From Caulobacter sp. (GTDB taxonomy: Bacteria > Pseudomonadota > Alphaproteobacteria > Caulobacterales > Caulobacteraceae): a DNA stretch of 64,000 bases. The first letter of the stretch is position 1, and every line of letters begins with the position of its first letter. The stretch is from the NCBI GenBank assembly GCA_030680355.1, contig JAUXVF010000029.1, positions 1-64,000 on the forward strand, read 5' to 3'. A program made the position numbers and the translations under genes. The notes under the pieces are model-generated. The model worked only from the letters and a program-made list of their open reading frames with translations. It had not been told where the DNA came from and did no database searches. Shown one piece after another: positions 43,578 through 52,589 of this stretch.

Positions 43578-45086
43578 ATGACCACCCTCGCCAGTTACGT
43601 TGATCGTCGCGCGCCCGTTGCCGCCGACCAGTCCTGCGCCGAAATCGGCGCGCGTTTCATCGCCGAGCCGGACGCCCTTGTCCTGGCCGTGATGGACGGC
43701 GATCTGCCCGTCGGGCTCCTCGCGCGCGATGTGGTCCTGGCCCAGACCGACACCTGCCGCCCCGTCATCGACGTCATGGACGCCCAGCCCGCCATCGCCG
43801 AAGCCGGCATGACTCCCTGGGGGTTCCGCGACCATCTGCTGTCGACCCGGCCGGCCGCCCTCGCCCGCGGCTTCGTGGTCATGGAGAACGGCCGCTATTT
43901 CGGCGTCGGCACTCCCCTGACCTTGCTCACCGCCCGCCGCGTTCACGACCGCACGCCAAAGGAGCCCGGCGACGTGCTGATCCGCCGGCTGAGCGCCGAA
44001 ATCCTGCGTTATCTGGGCGGCGTAGCCGACTTCAGCAGCCGTCTGGCCCGCCAGAACCTCGCCCCGGACGCCCAGGCCTGCGTGCGGGCGATCAGCGAGA
44101 CCGGCGAGGACCTCTCGGCCCTGATGCTGCGCGCCGCCGATCTGCACAGGGCCGAGACCGACAGCCTGGTCTTTGATGAAAAGCCGTGCCGGTTGCATGA
44201 GGTGATGGACGCCCTCGACACCCGCTGGCAGTCGCGGGCCCGGGCCTCCGGCCTGACCCTCATGACGGCCTTCGACGGCGACCCGGGCAATGTCGCCGAG
44301 ATGGACGAGAAGCGCCTGATCCAGGTGTTTGACGCCCTGATTTTCCGCGCCCTCAGCGAAACCCGGCGCGGCGCCGTCGAAGCCACCCTGAAGGTGCGCC
44401 CGACCCGCGACGGTCTCATTCTCGAAGGCCGCGTTCGTGATGGCGGCGGCGACGTCCCGCCCGAAAGCCTGGCCCGGATCTTTGAACCGATCACCGGCGT
44501 CGACAGCCCCTCCGACGGGCTGTCGGTCAGTCTGGGCATGGCCCTGGCCAGCCGCATCACGACCGCGGCCGGCGGCGTCATCCGGGCCGAGGCCAATCCC
44601 GGCGCCGGCGTCACCGTGACCTTCGAATGCATCGTGCGTCAGGCCAAGTCCGTCTCCGCGGAGGCGGCGCTTTCGGCCCGGGCCCCGCAGCACGCCGCCC
44701 ATATCCTGATCGTCGATGACAACGCGACCAACCGTATGGTCGCCGAAGCCCTCTGCGAGATGTTCAACTGCACCTCCGAACAGGCCGTCGACGGCGTCGA
44801 GGCGCTGGAGGCGGTCAAGGCCCGGCGGTTCGACCTGATCCTGATGGACATCAAGATGCCGCGCATGGACGGCGTCGCCGCCACCCGCGCCATCCGCGCG
44901 CTCGGCGACGGGGTCGGCGCCACGCCGATCATCGCCCTGACCGCCAACGCCGATCCGGAAGACGTCCGCGGCTATCTGGAAGCGGGCATGAATGACGTGG
45001 TGGAAAAGCCGATCAAGGCCGAGCGCATGCTGGCCGCCCTCGAAGCCGCCCTTGACGCGGCCGACGGTCAGTCCGCCGCCGCGTAG
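43578..45086 (+). CDS. Hybrid histidine-kinase-like protein lacking the phospho-acceptor His, with receiver domain
   Basis: A 502-residue soluble protein. Residues about 5-125 resemble a CBS-like sensory module (VLAVMDGDLPVGLLARDVVL; FVVMENGRYFGVGT). A dimerisation-helix region follows (LIRRLSAEILRYLGG), where the usual Ser-His-Glu-x-Arg box reads Ser139-Ala140-Glu141: the His is gone. The ATPase region is also degenerate (FDALIFRALSETRRG for the N box), although VRDGGGDVPPE resembles the G1 box. The C-terminal receiver looks active (IVDDNATNRM, Asp424 in LILMDIKMPRMDG, ALTAN, EKPI). It may accept phosphate from another kinase. Start at 43578 is the best match. Confidence 0.85.
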   Translation: MTTLASYVDRRAPVAADQSCAEIGARFIAEPDALVLAVMDGDLPVGLLARDVVLAQTDTCRPVIDVMDAQPAIAEAGMTPWGFRDHLLSTRPAALARGFVVMENGRYFGVGTPLTLLTARRVHDRTPKEPGDVLIRRLSAEILRYLGGVADFSSRLARQNLAPDAQACVRAISETGEDLSALMLRAADLHRAETDSLVFDEKPCRLHEVMDALDTRWQSRARASGLTLMTAFDGDPGNVAEMDEKRLIQVFDALIFRALSETRRGAVEATLKVRPTRDGLILEGRVRDGGGDVPPESLARIFEPITGVDSPSDGLSVSLGMALASRITTAAGGVIRAEANPGAGVTVTFECIVRQAKSVSAEAALSARAPQHAAHILIVDDNATNRMVAEALCEMFNCTSEQAVDGVEALEAVKARRFDLILMDIKMPRMDGVAATRAIRALGDGVGATPIIALTANADPEDVRGYLEAGMNDVVEKPIKAERMLAALEAALDAADGQSAAA

Positions 45087-45096
45087 ATCCCTGGAG

Positions 45097-45173
45097 TGGT
45101 AGCTGGAGGCGGGATCGAACCGCCGACCTGTGGGTTATGAATCCACCGCTCTAACCATCTGAGCTACCCAGCC
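45097..45173 (-). tRNA. tRNA-Met (anticodon CAT)
   Basis: A full cloverleaf on the minus strand, with loop TTCATAA, T-arm GGCGGTTCGATCCCGCC, discriminator A and encoded CCA at 45097-45099. The anticodon stem has an A31-C39 mismatch, and G-U pairs close both ends of the acceptor stem. It reads as elongator Met; an Ile tRNA with modified CAT cannot be fully excluded. Confidence 0.9.
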
Positions 45174-45203
45174 GCACGGGCGAGTCCGCTCCAAGGAGGC
45201 CGG

Positions 45204-45232
45204 GTTATAGGCATGTGCGCTCCCCGCTTCAA
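45204..45232 (-). promoter_or_regulatory. tRNA-Met promoter
   Basis: On the minus strand TTGAAG, a 17-base spacer and TATAAC; the -10 region CCTATAAC differs from the Caulobacter consensus GCTANAWC at one position. It lies 30 bases upstream of the tRNA. Confidence 0.75.
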
Positions 45233-45287
45233 GCGGTGTCATATCGACCTTGGGAAAGCGACCGGAGATGGGTAGGGTCGCGACCGC

Positions 45288-46316
45288 ATGAGCGTCCTTC
45301 ATCTTCTCGGGTCCGGCGGCGACGGTGGAGCCGAAACCTATTTCGTGGACCTGGTCTCCGCCCTGCATCGGGCCGGGGTCGAGGAGGCCTGCGCCCTGCG
45401 GCGACATCCGGCGCGCACCGCCGCCCTGGACGCCGCTGGCGTGCCGTCCCGGACCTTCGGCTTCGGAAGCCCCCTCGACCTGCTCACCCGCCCCCGCATC
45501 GCCGCCTATGGCCGCCAGGTCGAGGCCCGCGTGATGGTCGCCTGGATGAACCGCGCCGCCCGCCACACGCCGGCCGGGCCGTGGACCCGGATCGGGCGGC
45601 TGGGCGGCTATTACAGCCTCAAATACTATCGCGGGTTTGACCATCTGGTCGGCAACACCCGCGACATCGTGAGTTGGATCATCGCCCAGGGCTGGTCCCG
45701 CGACCGGGTCAGCTACATTCCCAACTTCGCCGGCGGCCTCGACGACAGCGCGCCGGTCAGCCGCGCCAGCCTGGACACGCCCGAGGGCGTTCCCCTGCTG
45801 CTCGGCATGGGCCGCCTGCACGACGCCAAGGCCCATGACGTCAGCCTCAAGGCCCTGACGCGGCTGCCGGAGGCCTGGCTGTGGATCGCTGGCGCCGGCG
45901 GTCTCGAGGACAAGCTCAAGGCCATGGCCGTGGCGCTGGGCGTCGCCGACCGCGTGCGCTTTCTCGGCTGGCGGCAGGACGCGGCGGCGCTGTACCGGGC
46001 GGCTGATGTCTGCGTCTTCCCCTCGCGGTTCGAGCCGCTGGGCAATGTCGTCATCCAGGCCTGGGCTCACGGCCTGCCGGTGGTCGCCGCCAACAGCCAG
46101 GGACCCGGGGCGCTGATCCGGGACGGCGAGGACGGCTTCCTGACTCCCATCGATGACGCCGAGGCCCTGGCGGACCGTGTGGCGGCGGTGCTGGCCGACC
46201 CCATGCTGCGCATCAAGCTGATCCAGAACGGCCACGCCCGGGTCGAGGCGGAGTTCTCCGAGGCCGCCGTGGTCGACGAATGGCGCAGCCTGTTCTCTCG
46301 TTTAGGCGAAACCTGA
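45288..46316 (+). CDS. Family 4-type glycosyltransferase (group 1)
   Basis: A 342-residue GT-B fold glycosyltransferase. LHLLGSGGDGGAETYFVDLV starts the N-terminal domain, and the C-terminal donor domain has LLGMGRLHDAKAHDVSLKAL, then VCVFPSRFEPLGNVVIQAWA, with the E-x7-E-like motif that holds the sugar nucleotide. It adds a sugar from a nucleotide donor to a surface polysaccharide or lipid. Its TGA stop overlaps the ATG of the asparagine-synthase gene by one base (TGATG), so the two are coupled, as found in exopolysaccharide and lipopolysaccharide clusters. Confidence 0.9.
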   Translation: MSVLHLLGSGGDGGAETYFVDLVSALHRAGVEEACALRRHPARTAALDAAGVPSRTFGFGSPLDLLTRPRIAAYGRQVEARVMVAWMNRAARHTPAGPWTRIGRLGGYYSLKYYRGFDHLVGNTRDIVSWIIAQGWSRDRVSYIPNFAGGLDDSAPVSRASLDTPEGVPLLLGMGRLHDAKAHDVSLKALTRLPEAWLWIAGAGGLEDKLKAMAVALGVADRVRFLGWRQDAAALYRAADVCVFPSRFEPLGNVVIQAWAHGLPVVAANSQGPGALIRDGEDGFLTPIDDAEALADRVAAVLADPMLRIKLIQNGHARVEAEFSEAAVVDEWRSLFSRLGET

Positions 46317-48067
46317 TGTGCGGCATCGCGGGGATTCTCGGCGTCACGGACCCGGAACAGGCCGAGCGCGACGTGCGGGCGATGATCGAGCGGATCGCCC
46401 ATCGCGGCCCCGACGGTATTCGCGTCGAGAGCGGGCCGGGCTGGTGCGTGGCCCATGCGCGGCTGTCGATCATCGACCTGGAAGGCGGCTGGCAGCCGCT
46501 GCACGCCGCCGGCTCGACGGTGATCGGCAACGGCGAGATCTACAACTACCTGGAACTGACCGAGGAATTCCAACTGCAGGACAAGCTGGCGACGGGGTCG
46601 GACTTCGAGCCCCTGCTGCACCTCTATGCCCAGGAAGGCGAGAAGGCCTTCGAGCGGCTGCGCGGCATGTACGCGTTTTGCCTGATCGGCGGCGACGGGC
46701 GGACCTGGCTGGTCAGGGACGGGTTCGGGATCAAGCCGCTGTATACGCGCAATGAAGGAGACCTTCGGTATTTCGCGTCCGAGCCGGCCGCTTTGCTTAC
46801 CCACTTTACCTCCACTCCGCTGTCCGCGCCTGGAGCGGCGTCTGAAGTTCTAGCCCTAGGCTATTCGCTCCCGAGAAGTGAGGGATGGTTCTCCGCATAT
46901 CGAGCCATCGATCCTCTGCTGCCTGGCGAGGTTTGGGGCCTGTCGGACGGGAGGATGGGCTGGGAAAGCGACGAGCCGCAACGCCCGAAGCCGCCTCTGA
47001 ATCTCGGCGGCAAGGTGGACGGTTCCATTGAGGCGCTGGATGCTGTCCTCGAGGACAGCGTCACCGTCCACCAACGCTCTGACGTCCCCTACGGCCTGTT
47101 CCTGTCCGGAGGCATCGACAGCACTACAATCGCCACGTTGATGTCCCGGCTGAACGAGCGGCCAGTCACCGCCTACACCTGCGGCTTTGACTCGCCCGGG
47201 GCCCGAGATGAACGTGGTGCGGCCGAGCGCGTGGCGAAGGCCCTGAACCTCGATTGGCGCGAGACGACCTTCGGCGAGGAGGACTTCTGGCGCATCGCGC
47301 CGCAGGTGGCCTGGGCGCTGGATGATCCGACCACCGACTACGCCTGCCTGCCAACCTACAAACTTGCCGAGGCCGCCAAGGGCACGCTGACCGTGGTGCT
47401 CAGTGGCGAAGGCGGAGACGAGCTGTTCGGCGGCTATGGCCGCTATCGCCGGGCCCTTCGGCCCTCATGGCTCGGCGGTCGTCCTGCCGAACCCCAGATC
47501 GACGCGGCCTTCCTGAAGGACGGCGGCAAAGGCGCCCTCGCCCGTTGGCGCGAGGCTTCCGCGCCGCCCCCCGGCCTTACCCCTCTCCAGCAGGCCCAGT
47601 ACGCCGATATCGTCACCTGGCTGCCTAATGACCTCCTCCTCAAGCTCGACCGCTGTTTGATGGCCCACGGTCTCGAAGGCCGCACGCCATTCCTCGACAA
47701 GGCGGTCGCGGCCTTCGCCTTCAACCTGCCCGACCGGATGAAGGTGCGCGGCAAGTACGGCAAATGGCTGCTGCGCAAATGGCTGGAGCGGCACTGTCCG
47801 GCGGCCGAGCCCTGGGCCAAGAAGAAGGGTTTCACGGTTCCCGTGGCCCACTGGATCGCGCCCCGCGCCGGCGATCTGGGTCCGCGCATCGCCGGCGTGA
47901 AGGCCGTGTCCGATTTCTGCGACGTCGAGGCCGTTCGCGCGGTGTTCACCGACCCGGCCCAGGCGCACAACCGCTGGCCCTTGATGTTCTTCGCCCTGTG
48001 GTCCCTGATCCATCTGGAGGGCGCAGATCCCGCCGCCGCCCTCGCCGCCCTGCTGGGAGACGCCTGA
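46316..48067 (+). CDS. asnB: Glutamine-hydrolysing asparagine synthase family protein
   Basis: A 583-residue class-II glutamine amidotransferase. The N-terminal nucleophile is Cys2 (MCGIAGILG), RIAHRGPDG and [11 protein letters not shown] are glutaminase blocks, and [16 protein letters not shown] is the ATP-pyrophosphatase loop of the synthetase domain; [20 protein letters not shown] and [10 protein letters not shown] complete it. It makes asparagine, or amidates a sugar or lipid intermediate in surface polysaccharide synthesis, which its coupling with the glycosyltransferase suggests. Codon use between about 46745 and 46935 is unlike the rest (rare CTA, AGA, AGT, CGA, CTT, GCA), hinting at a recombined patch. 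Confidence 0.92.
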   Translation: MCGIAGILGVTDPEQAERDVRAMIERIAHRGPDGIRVESGPGWCVAHARLSIIDLEGGWQPLHAAGSTVIGNGEIYNYLELTEEFQLQDKLATGSDFEPLLHLYAQEGEKAFERLRGMYAFCLIGGDGRTWLVRDGFGIKPLYTRNEGDLRYFASEPAALLTHFTSTPLSAPGAASEVLALGYSLPRSEGWFSAYRAIDPLLPGEVWGLSDGRMGWESDEPQRPKPPLNLGGKVDGSIEALDAVLEDSVTVHQRSDVPYGLFLSGGIDSTTIATLMSRLNERPVTAYTCGFDSPGARDERGAAERVAKALNLDWRETTFGEEDFWRIAPQVAWALDDPTTDYACLPTYKLAEAAKGTLTVVLSGEGGDELFGGYGRYRRALRPSWLGGRPAEPQIDAAFLKDGGKGALARWREASAPPPGLTPLQQAQYADIVTWLPNDLLLKLDRCLMAHGLEGRTPFLDKAVAAFAFNLPDRMKVRGKYGKWLLRKWLERHCPAAEPWAKKKGFTVPVAHWIAPRAGDLGPRIAGVKAVSDFCDVEAVRAVFTDPAQAHNRWPLMFFALWSLIHLEGADPAAALAALLGDA

Positions 48068-48078
48068 GGAGGCCCGCC

Positions 48079-49293
48079 ATGCGCCCGATCGCCGCCGTTG
48101 CCACCGCCCTGATCCTCGCCGCCTGCGGCGGACCGCCGGCGCCCGCCCAGGGTCAGCCGCTGGAGACCCGGCCGCCCAACGCGGCGGGGCAGACGCCGGC
48201 CTTCCCGGGCCAGACCCGCGCGCCCAGGGCCAGCGCCGATGTCGCCTTCACCGTCGCGACCGTCGCCAGCGGACTGGACCATCCCTGGTCCATCGCCTTC
48301 CTGCCCGGCGGCCGGCTGCTGGTCACCGAGCGGCCTGGCCGGATGCGAATTGTCAGCGCGACCGGCGCCCTGTCAGCGCCGGTGGCCGGCCTGCCCGCCG
48401 TCGACGCCCGCGGTCAGGGCGGATTATTCGACGTCGTTCTGGCGCCGGACTTCGCCGACAGCCGCCTGGTTTACTGGAGCTATGCCGAGCCCCGGACGGG
48501 CGGTAACGGAACCGCGGTCGCCCGTGGCCGGCTGACCGGCGGGGAGGCGCCCCGGCTGGACGATGTGCGGGTGATCTGGCGCATGACCCCGACCTTCGAC
48601 TCCACCGCCCATTTCGGCGGCCGCCTGGTCTTCGCCCCCGACGGCGCCCTGTTCATCACCACCGGCGAGCGGTCGAAGCTGCCGGGACGGATCCAGGCCC
48701 AGCGGCTCGACGGAACCCTGGGCAAGGTGGTGCGGATCAGCCCGGACGGTTCGATCCCCGCCGGCAACCCCTGGGCCAGCAAGACCGGCGCCCGGCCCGA
48801 GCTCTGGTCGATCGGCCACCGCAACCTGCAGGCCGCCGCCATCAACCCGCGCACCGGCCAGCTCTGGACCGTCGAACATGGCCCCAAGGGCGGCGACGAG
48901 CTGAACATCCCGCAGGCCGGCAAGGACTACGGCTGGCCGACCATTACCTATGGCCAGGAATACAGCGGCAAGCCGGTCGGGGCGGGCACGACCGCCGCGC
49001 CGGGCCTGGAACAGCCGATCTACTACTGGGATCCGGTGATCGCGCCGTCGGGCATGGCCTTCTATGACGCCGACGCCTTCCCGGCCTGGCGCGGCAGCCT
49101 GTTTATCGGCGGCCTGTCCAGCAAGAAGCTTGTCCGCCTGACCTTGGACGGCGACCGGGTGATCGGCGAGGAATGGCTGCTGCAGGACCTCGGCGAGCGC
49201 ATCCGCGACGTGCGGGTCGGTCCAGACGGCGCGGTCTATGTCGCCACCGACGAAACCGACGGCCGCATCCTGAAACTGGTCCCGAACTCCTAG
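48079..49293 (+). CDS. PQQ-dependent sugar dehydrogenase lipoprotein (Asd/YliI-like)
   Basis: A 404-residue six-bladed propeller of the glucose/sorbosone dehydrogenase family. A lipoprotein signal ([10 protein letters not shown], lipobox LAAC) places it in the periplasm. Family blocks are [60 protein letters not shown] and [20 protein letters not shown], which contact PQQ and calcium. It oxidises sugars or aldoses if PQQ is supplied; no PQQ synthesis genes are here. GAGGAGG precedes the ATG at 48079. It follows asnB after 11 bases and may share its transcript. Confidence 0.92.
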   Translation: MRPIAAVATALILAACGGPPAPAQGQPLETRPPNAAGQTPAFPGQTRAPRASADVAFTVATVASGLDHPWSIAFLPGGRLLVTERPGRMRIVSATGALSAPVAGLPAVDARGQGGLFDVVLAPDFADSRLVYWSYAEPRTGGNGTAVARGRLTGGEAPRLDDVRVIWRMTPTFDSTAHFGGRLVFAPDGALFITTGERSKLPGRIQAQRLDGTLGKVVRISPDGSIPAGNPWASKTGARPELWSIGHRNLQAAAINPRTGQLWTVEHGPKGGDELNIPQAGKDYGWPTITYGQEYSGKPVGAGTTAAPGLEQPIYYWDPVIAPSGMAFYDADAFPAWRGSLFIGGLSSKKLVRLTLDGDRVIGEEWLLQDLGERIRDVRVGPDGAVYVATDETDGRILKLVPNS

Positions 49294-49302
49294 TCCTTCT
49301 CC

Positions 49303-50412
49303 CTACGGGAGAAGCGAAGAAACCTCTTCCCCGATCGCCAGCGACGAGGTCAGGCCGGGACTCTCGATGCCGAACATCGCCACCAGGCCGGGGATTCCGT
49401 GGGTCGCCTCCACATCCAGCCGGAAATCGGGCTGGACCTCGCCGGGGCCGTGAATCTTGGGTCGCAGGCCGGCGTAGTCGGGCACCAGCCGGTCGACCGG
49501 CACATCGGGCCAGAAGCGGCGGATGTAGGTGGCGAACTCGGCCGCCTTGGCCGGATCGACCGAATAGTCCTCGGTCTCGACGAATTGCAGGTCCGGGCCG
49601 AACACGCCCTGACCGCCGAGATCCTTGCGGTAGTGGGTGCCCAGCGCCCCGGCGATCGGCGGCGGATAGATCAGGTGATCGAACGGCGCCTTGCCCTGAA
49701 GCCGGAAATAGACGCCCTTGCCGAAATGACGGGCCGGGATCTGGTCGGCCGGGAAGCCCTCGATCGACGCCGCCACGGCCTGGGCGCCCAGGCCCGCCGC
49801 CGTGACCAGCCGCCGCACGGACAGGGTGGTCGGCGACTCGCCGCCGGCGCGCACCGTGAAGCCGCCGCCGGGCAGCGGCGTCGCGCCCTCGAACGGGGTG
49901 GCCGTGACCACCGCCCCGCCGGCGGCCTCGATCTCCCCTTCGAGCGCCGCCATATAGCCGTGGCTGTCGAACACCCCGCTCTCGGGCGACAGCAGGGCGA
50001 TCTCGCATTTCAGACCGGGCTCCAGCGCCCGCGCCTCATCGCCGGTCAGCCGTTGCATGCCCTCGACGCCGTTGATCAGGGCCTGTTCGAGGATGGCGTC
50101 GAGTCGGGCGATCTCGGCCGGGGTCGTGGCCACCACCAGCTTGCCGCATTTGCGGTAGGCGACGTGGTGCTTGTCGAGAAAGGGATAGAGCAGGCGGCGC
50201 CCCTCGACGCAGACCCGCGCCTTGCGCGACCCGGTCGGGTAATAGAGCCCGGCGTGGATGACCTCGGAGTTGCGCGAGGAGACGCCCTGGCCAATGGCCC
50301 GCTCCTTCTCCACCACCACAACCGACAGGCCGCGCTTCGCCAGGGCGTAGGCCGTGGCCAGACCCACGGCGCCGGCGCCGACCACCAGGGCGTCGAAATC
50401 AAATTCGCTCAT
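49303..50412 (-). CDS. FAD-dependent oxidoreductase, L-2-hydroxyglutarate oxidase (LhgO)-like
   Basis: A 369-residue DAO-family flavoprotein. The dinucleotide fold is DALVVGAGAVGLATAYALAK with VVVVEKE; SSRNSEVIHAGLYYPTGSRK is the block typical of LhgO, and the C terminus (MFGIESPGLTSSLAIGEEV) matches it too. It probably oxidises L-2-hydroxyglutarate to 2-oxoglutarate with electrons passed to the quinone pool. The start at 50412 (MSEFDFD) is favoured. The gene is convergent with the sugar dehydrogenase and divergent from the TPR gene, with no obvious partner. Confidence 0.9.
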   Translation of the reverse strand: MSEFDFDALVVGAGAVGLATAYALAKRGLSVVVVEKERAIGQGVSSRNSEVIHAGLYYPTGSRKARVCVEGRRLLYPFLDKHHVAYRKCGKLVVATTPAEIARLDAILEQALINGVEGMQRLTGDEARALEPGLKCEIALLSPESGVFDSHGYMAALEGEIEAAGGAVVTATPFEGATPLPGGGFTVRAGGESPTTLSVRRLVTAAGLGAQAVAASIEGFPADQIPARHFGKGVYFRLQGKAPFDHLIYPPPIAGALGTHYRKDLGGQGVFGPDLQFVETEDYSVDPAKAAEFATYIRRFWPDVPVDRLVPDYAGLRPKIHGPGEVQPDFRLDVEATHGIPGLVAMFGIESPGLTSSLAIGEEVSSLLP

Positions 50413-50478
50413 GACCAAGGCGTAGACCAGGGCGGCCGGTCAGGCCAAGCTGTGATTTTCCGTCTCAGCGAGCAAACC

Positions 50479-51759
50479 ATGGCCTTCGACATCGCCACAG
50501 GACAGCGGCCCACCGGGGCCAGCCAGGCGGCGGTGGACCTCTATGAGACGACGCTGGCCAATCACCAGTGTTTCATCGGCGAGCCGGTGCGCGGTCTGCG
50601 GACCGCCCTCGCCGACAGTCCGGCCTTTGTCATGGCCCATGTCTTTCACGGCTATCTGCACGCCGCCGGCACGGACGCCGCCGCCCTGCCCGGGGCCCTG
50701 GCCTCCCACGCGGCGGCCGCGGCCCTGCCGGCCAATCCGCGCGAAGCCGGCCATGTCGCGGCGCTGGGCCATATGGCGCGGGGCGAGCTGAAGGCCGCGG
50801 CCCGGGTTCTGGCCGACGTCAGCCGCGACTTTCCGCGCGACGCCCTGGCCCTGCAGATCGGCCAGCTGGTCGACTTCCTCCAGGGCGACGCGGCCATGCT
50901 GCGCGACCGCATCGGCGCCGCCCTGCCCCACTGGACCCAGGACATGCCGGGCTATCACGCCGTGCTGGGCCTGCACGCCTTCGGGCTCGAAGAGACCGGC
51001 CACTATGCCGCGGCCGAGGCGACCGGGCGGCGGGCCATCGCGCTGGAGCCGCGCAACGGCTGGGCCCGACACGCCGTGGCCCATGTGATGGAGATGCAGG
51101 ATCGCCGCGCCGACGGCGTCGCCTGGATGCGCGACGATATCGCCGCCTGGACGGAGGGCAGCTATTTCGCCGTCCACAACTGGTGGCACCTGGCGCTGTT
51201 TCACCTGGGCCTTGGCGACGCCGACGCCGCCCTGGCCATCTACGACGCGCCGCTGTGGGGCGAGCAGTCCACCCTGGCCTACGATATGGTCGACGCCTCG
51301 GCCCTGCTCTGGCGGCTGCATCTGATGGGGGTCGACGTCGGCGATCGCTGGACTGCCCTGGCCGACAGCTGGGCCCCGGCGGTGACCGAGAGCACCTACG
51401 CCTTCAACGACGCCCATGCGGCCATGGCCTATGTCGGCGCCGGCCGGAGCGAGGCTCTGGCGGCCCTGAGCGACGCCCAGAACCGGGCCATGGCGAGGGA
51501 CGACGACAACGCCGGCTTTGTTCGGGACGTCGGGGCCCCGCTGGTGCGAGGCCTGACCGCCTTTGGCCAGGGCGACTGGCGCGGCAGCCTGGCGGCCCTG
51601 GCGCCGGCGCGGGACATCGCCCACCGGTTCGGCGGCAGCCATGCCCAGCGGGACGTCATTGACCTGACGCTGATCGAGGCGGCCAGACGCGCCGGGGATC
51701 CTGCCCTGGCCGCATCACTGATCGCGGCGCGGGACGCCGAACGGTTGCGTCTGCGGTAA
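50479..51759 (+). CDS. Tetratricopeptide repeat protein, TTC38-like
   Basis: A 426-residue helical protein of the TTC38/StaR-like family. Repeats of about 34 residues run along the length; ARHAVAHVMEMQDRRADGVAW and HNWWHLALFHLGLGDADAAL are the conserved family blocks. It has no signal peptide or membrane segment and is probably cytoplasmic. TTC38 homologues have unknown function. The true start is 50479 (MAFDIAT); the frame is open much further upstream only because it runs antisense over the LhgO gene. A LuxI-type gene follows 66 bases downstream on the same strand. Confidence 0.85.
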   Translation: MAFDIATGQRPTGASQAAVDLYETTLANHQCFIGEPVRGLRTALADSPAFVMAHVFHGYLHAAGTDAAALPGALASHAAAAALPANPREAGHVAALGHMARGELKAAARVLADVSRDFPRDALALQIGQLVDFLQGDAAMLRDRIGAALPHWTQDMPGYHAVLGLHAFGLEETGHYAAAEATGRRAIALEPRNGWARHAVAHVMEMQDRRADGVAWMRDDIAAWTEGSYFAVHNWWHLALFHLGLGDADAALAIYDAPLWGEQSTLAYDMVDASALLWRLHLMGVDVGDRWTALADSWAPAVTESTYAFNDAHAAMAYVGAGRSEALAALSDAQNRAMARDDDNAGFVRDVGAPLVRGLTAFGQGDWRGSLAALAPARDIAHRFGGSHAQRDVIDLTLIEAARRAGDPALAASLIAARDAERLRLR

Positions 51760-51825
51760 ACACGACTGTGAGTTGCTCTTTTGTTCTCGTTCCGTCAGGG
51801 TCGGGCACAGGAGAGGAGACCCATC

Positions 51826-52584
51826 GTGATCCTGCTGCTCAACGCCGCCAACCGGGACGCCTTCCCGGCCCTGCTCGACGACATGTTTCACGCCCGCCAC
51901 GAGGTTTTCGTCGAGGGGCGCGGCTGGGAAGAGCTGCGCAGCCCCGACGGTCGGGACATCGACGCCCGGGATGACGCCGCCGCCGTCTACCTGCTGGCCC
52001 TGGACGGGGATCGGGTGCTCGCCGGCGCCCGGCTGACCGGCGCGGAGGGGCCGACGCTGGCGGCCGAGATGTTGCCCGAACTGTTCGAGACGGCGCCGCC
52101 CTCGGGCCCCGACATTCTGGAGATGAGCCGACTGTTCGCCCGCTCCGAAACCGCGGTCAGGGATCTGCTCAGCCCCGCCGTCAGCGAGGTGCTCGTCGCC
52201 GCCGTCGAACTGGCGCGGATCGTCGGCGCCCGGGGGATACTGAGTCTGTTTGACCTGCGGCTGGCCCAGATCCTGCTCGCCTGGGGCGGTCATCCCGAGC
52301 CGCTCGGCCTGCCCCGGCGGGCCCGCGACGGCGTCACGGTCGCGGTGCTGAACCACGCCACGCCCCTGGCCGCCCGCAACCTGCGCAAGGCCCGCCGCCT
52401 GGGCCGGCCAGCGGTCTGGTGGGCGGATTCGCCTTCGGACACGCCGCGCCCCTACCCCGACATTTTACGGGCGGACCCGTTGGACCCCGACTGGACAGCG
52501 CCCGGCGACGGGTCAGCCCTGCAGCGGGCAGGCATGGCGCCCCACGCCCTGGCCGAGGCCTACTGGCGCGACCGGCTCGCCTGA
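51826..52584 (+). CDS. Acyl-homoserine-lactone synthase (LuxI family)
   Basis: A 252-residue autoinducer synthase. From the GTG start at 51826 (GAGGAG upstream) the diagnostic LuxI residues fall at almost the canonical positions: Arg24, Phe28 and Trp34 (RHEVFVEGRGWEEL), Asp46 and Asp49 (DIDARDDA), Arg69 (LAGARL), and Glu99-x-Ser-Arg102 (EMSRLFA). It should make an N-acyl-homoserine lactone from S-adenosylmethionine and an acyl-ACP or acyl-CoA. The C-terminal 50 residues extend past the usual LuxI length. No LuxR-type receptor is encoded in the window. It is convergent with the indolepyruvate oxidoreductase, 5 bp apart. Confidence 0.88.
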   Translation: MILLLNAANRDAFPALLDDMFHARHEVFVEGRGWEELRSPDGRDIDARDDAAAVYLLALDGDRVLAGARLTGAEGPTLAAEMLPELFETAPPSGPDILEMSRLFARSETAVRDLLSPAVSEVLVAAVELARIVGARGILSLFDLRLAQILLAWGGHPEPLGLPRRARDGVTVAVLNHATPLAARNLRKARRLGRPAVWWADSPSDTPRPYPDILRADPLDPDWTAPGDGSALQRAGMAPHALAEAYWRDRLA

Positions 52585-52589
52585 ACGGA

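Noticed and set aside
49399-51759. A 786-codon version of the TPR protein
   Set aside because: The first 360 codons run antisense to the LhgO-like gene; the family starts at 50479.
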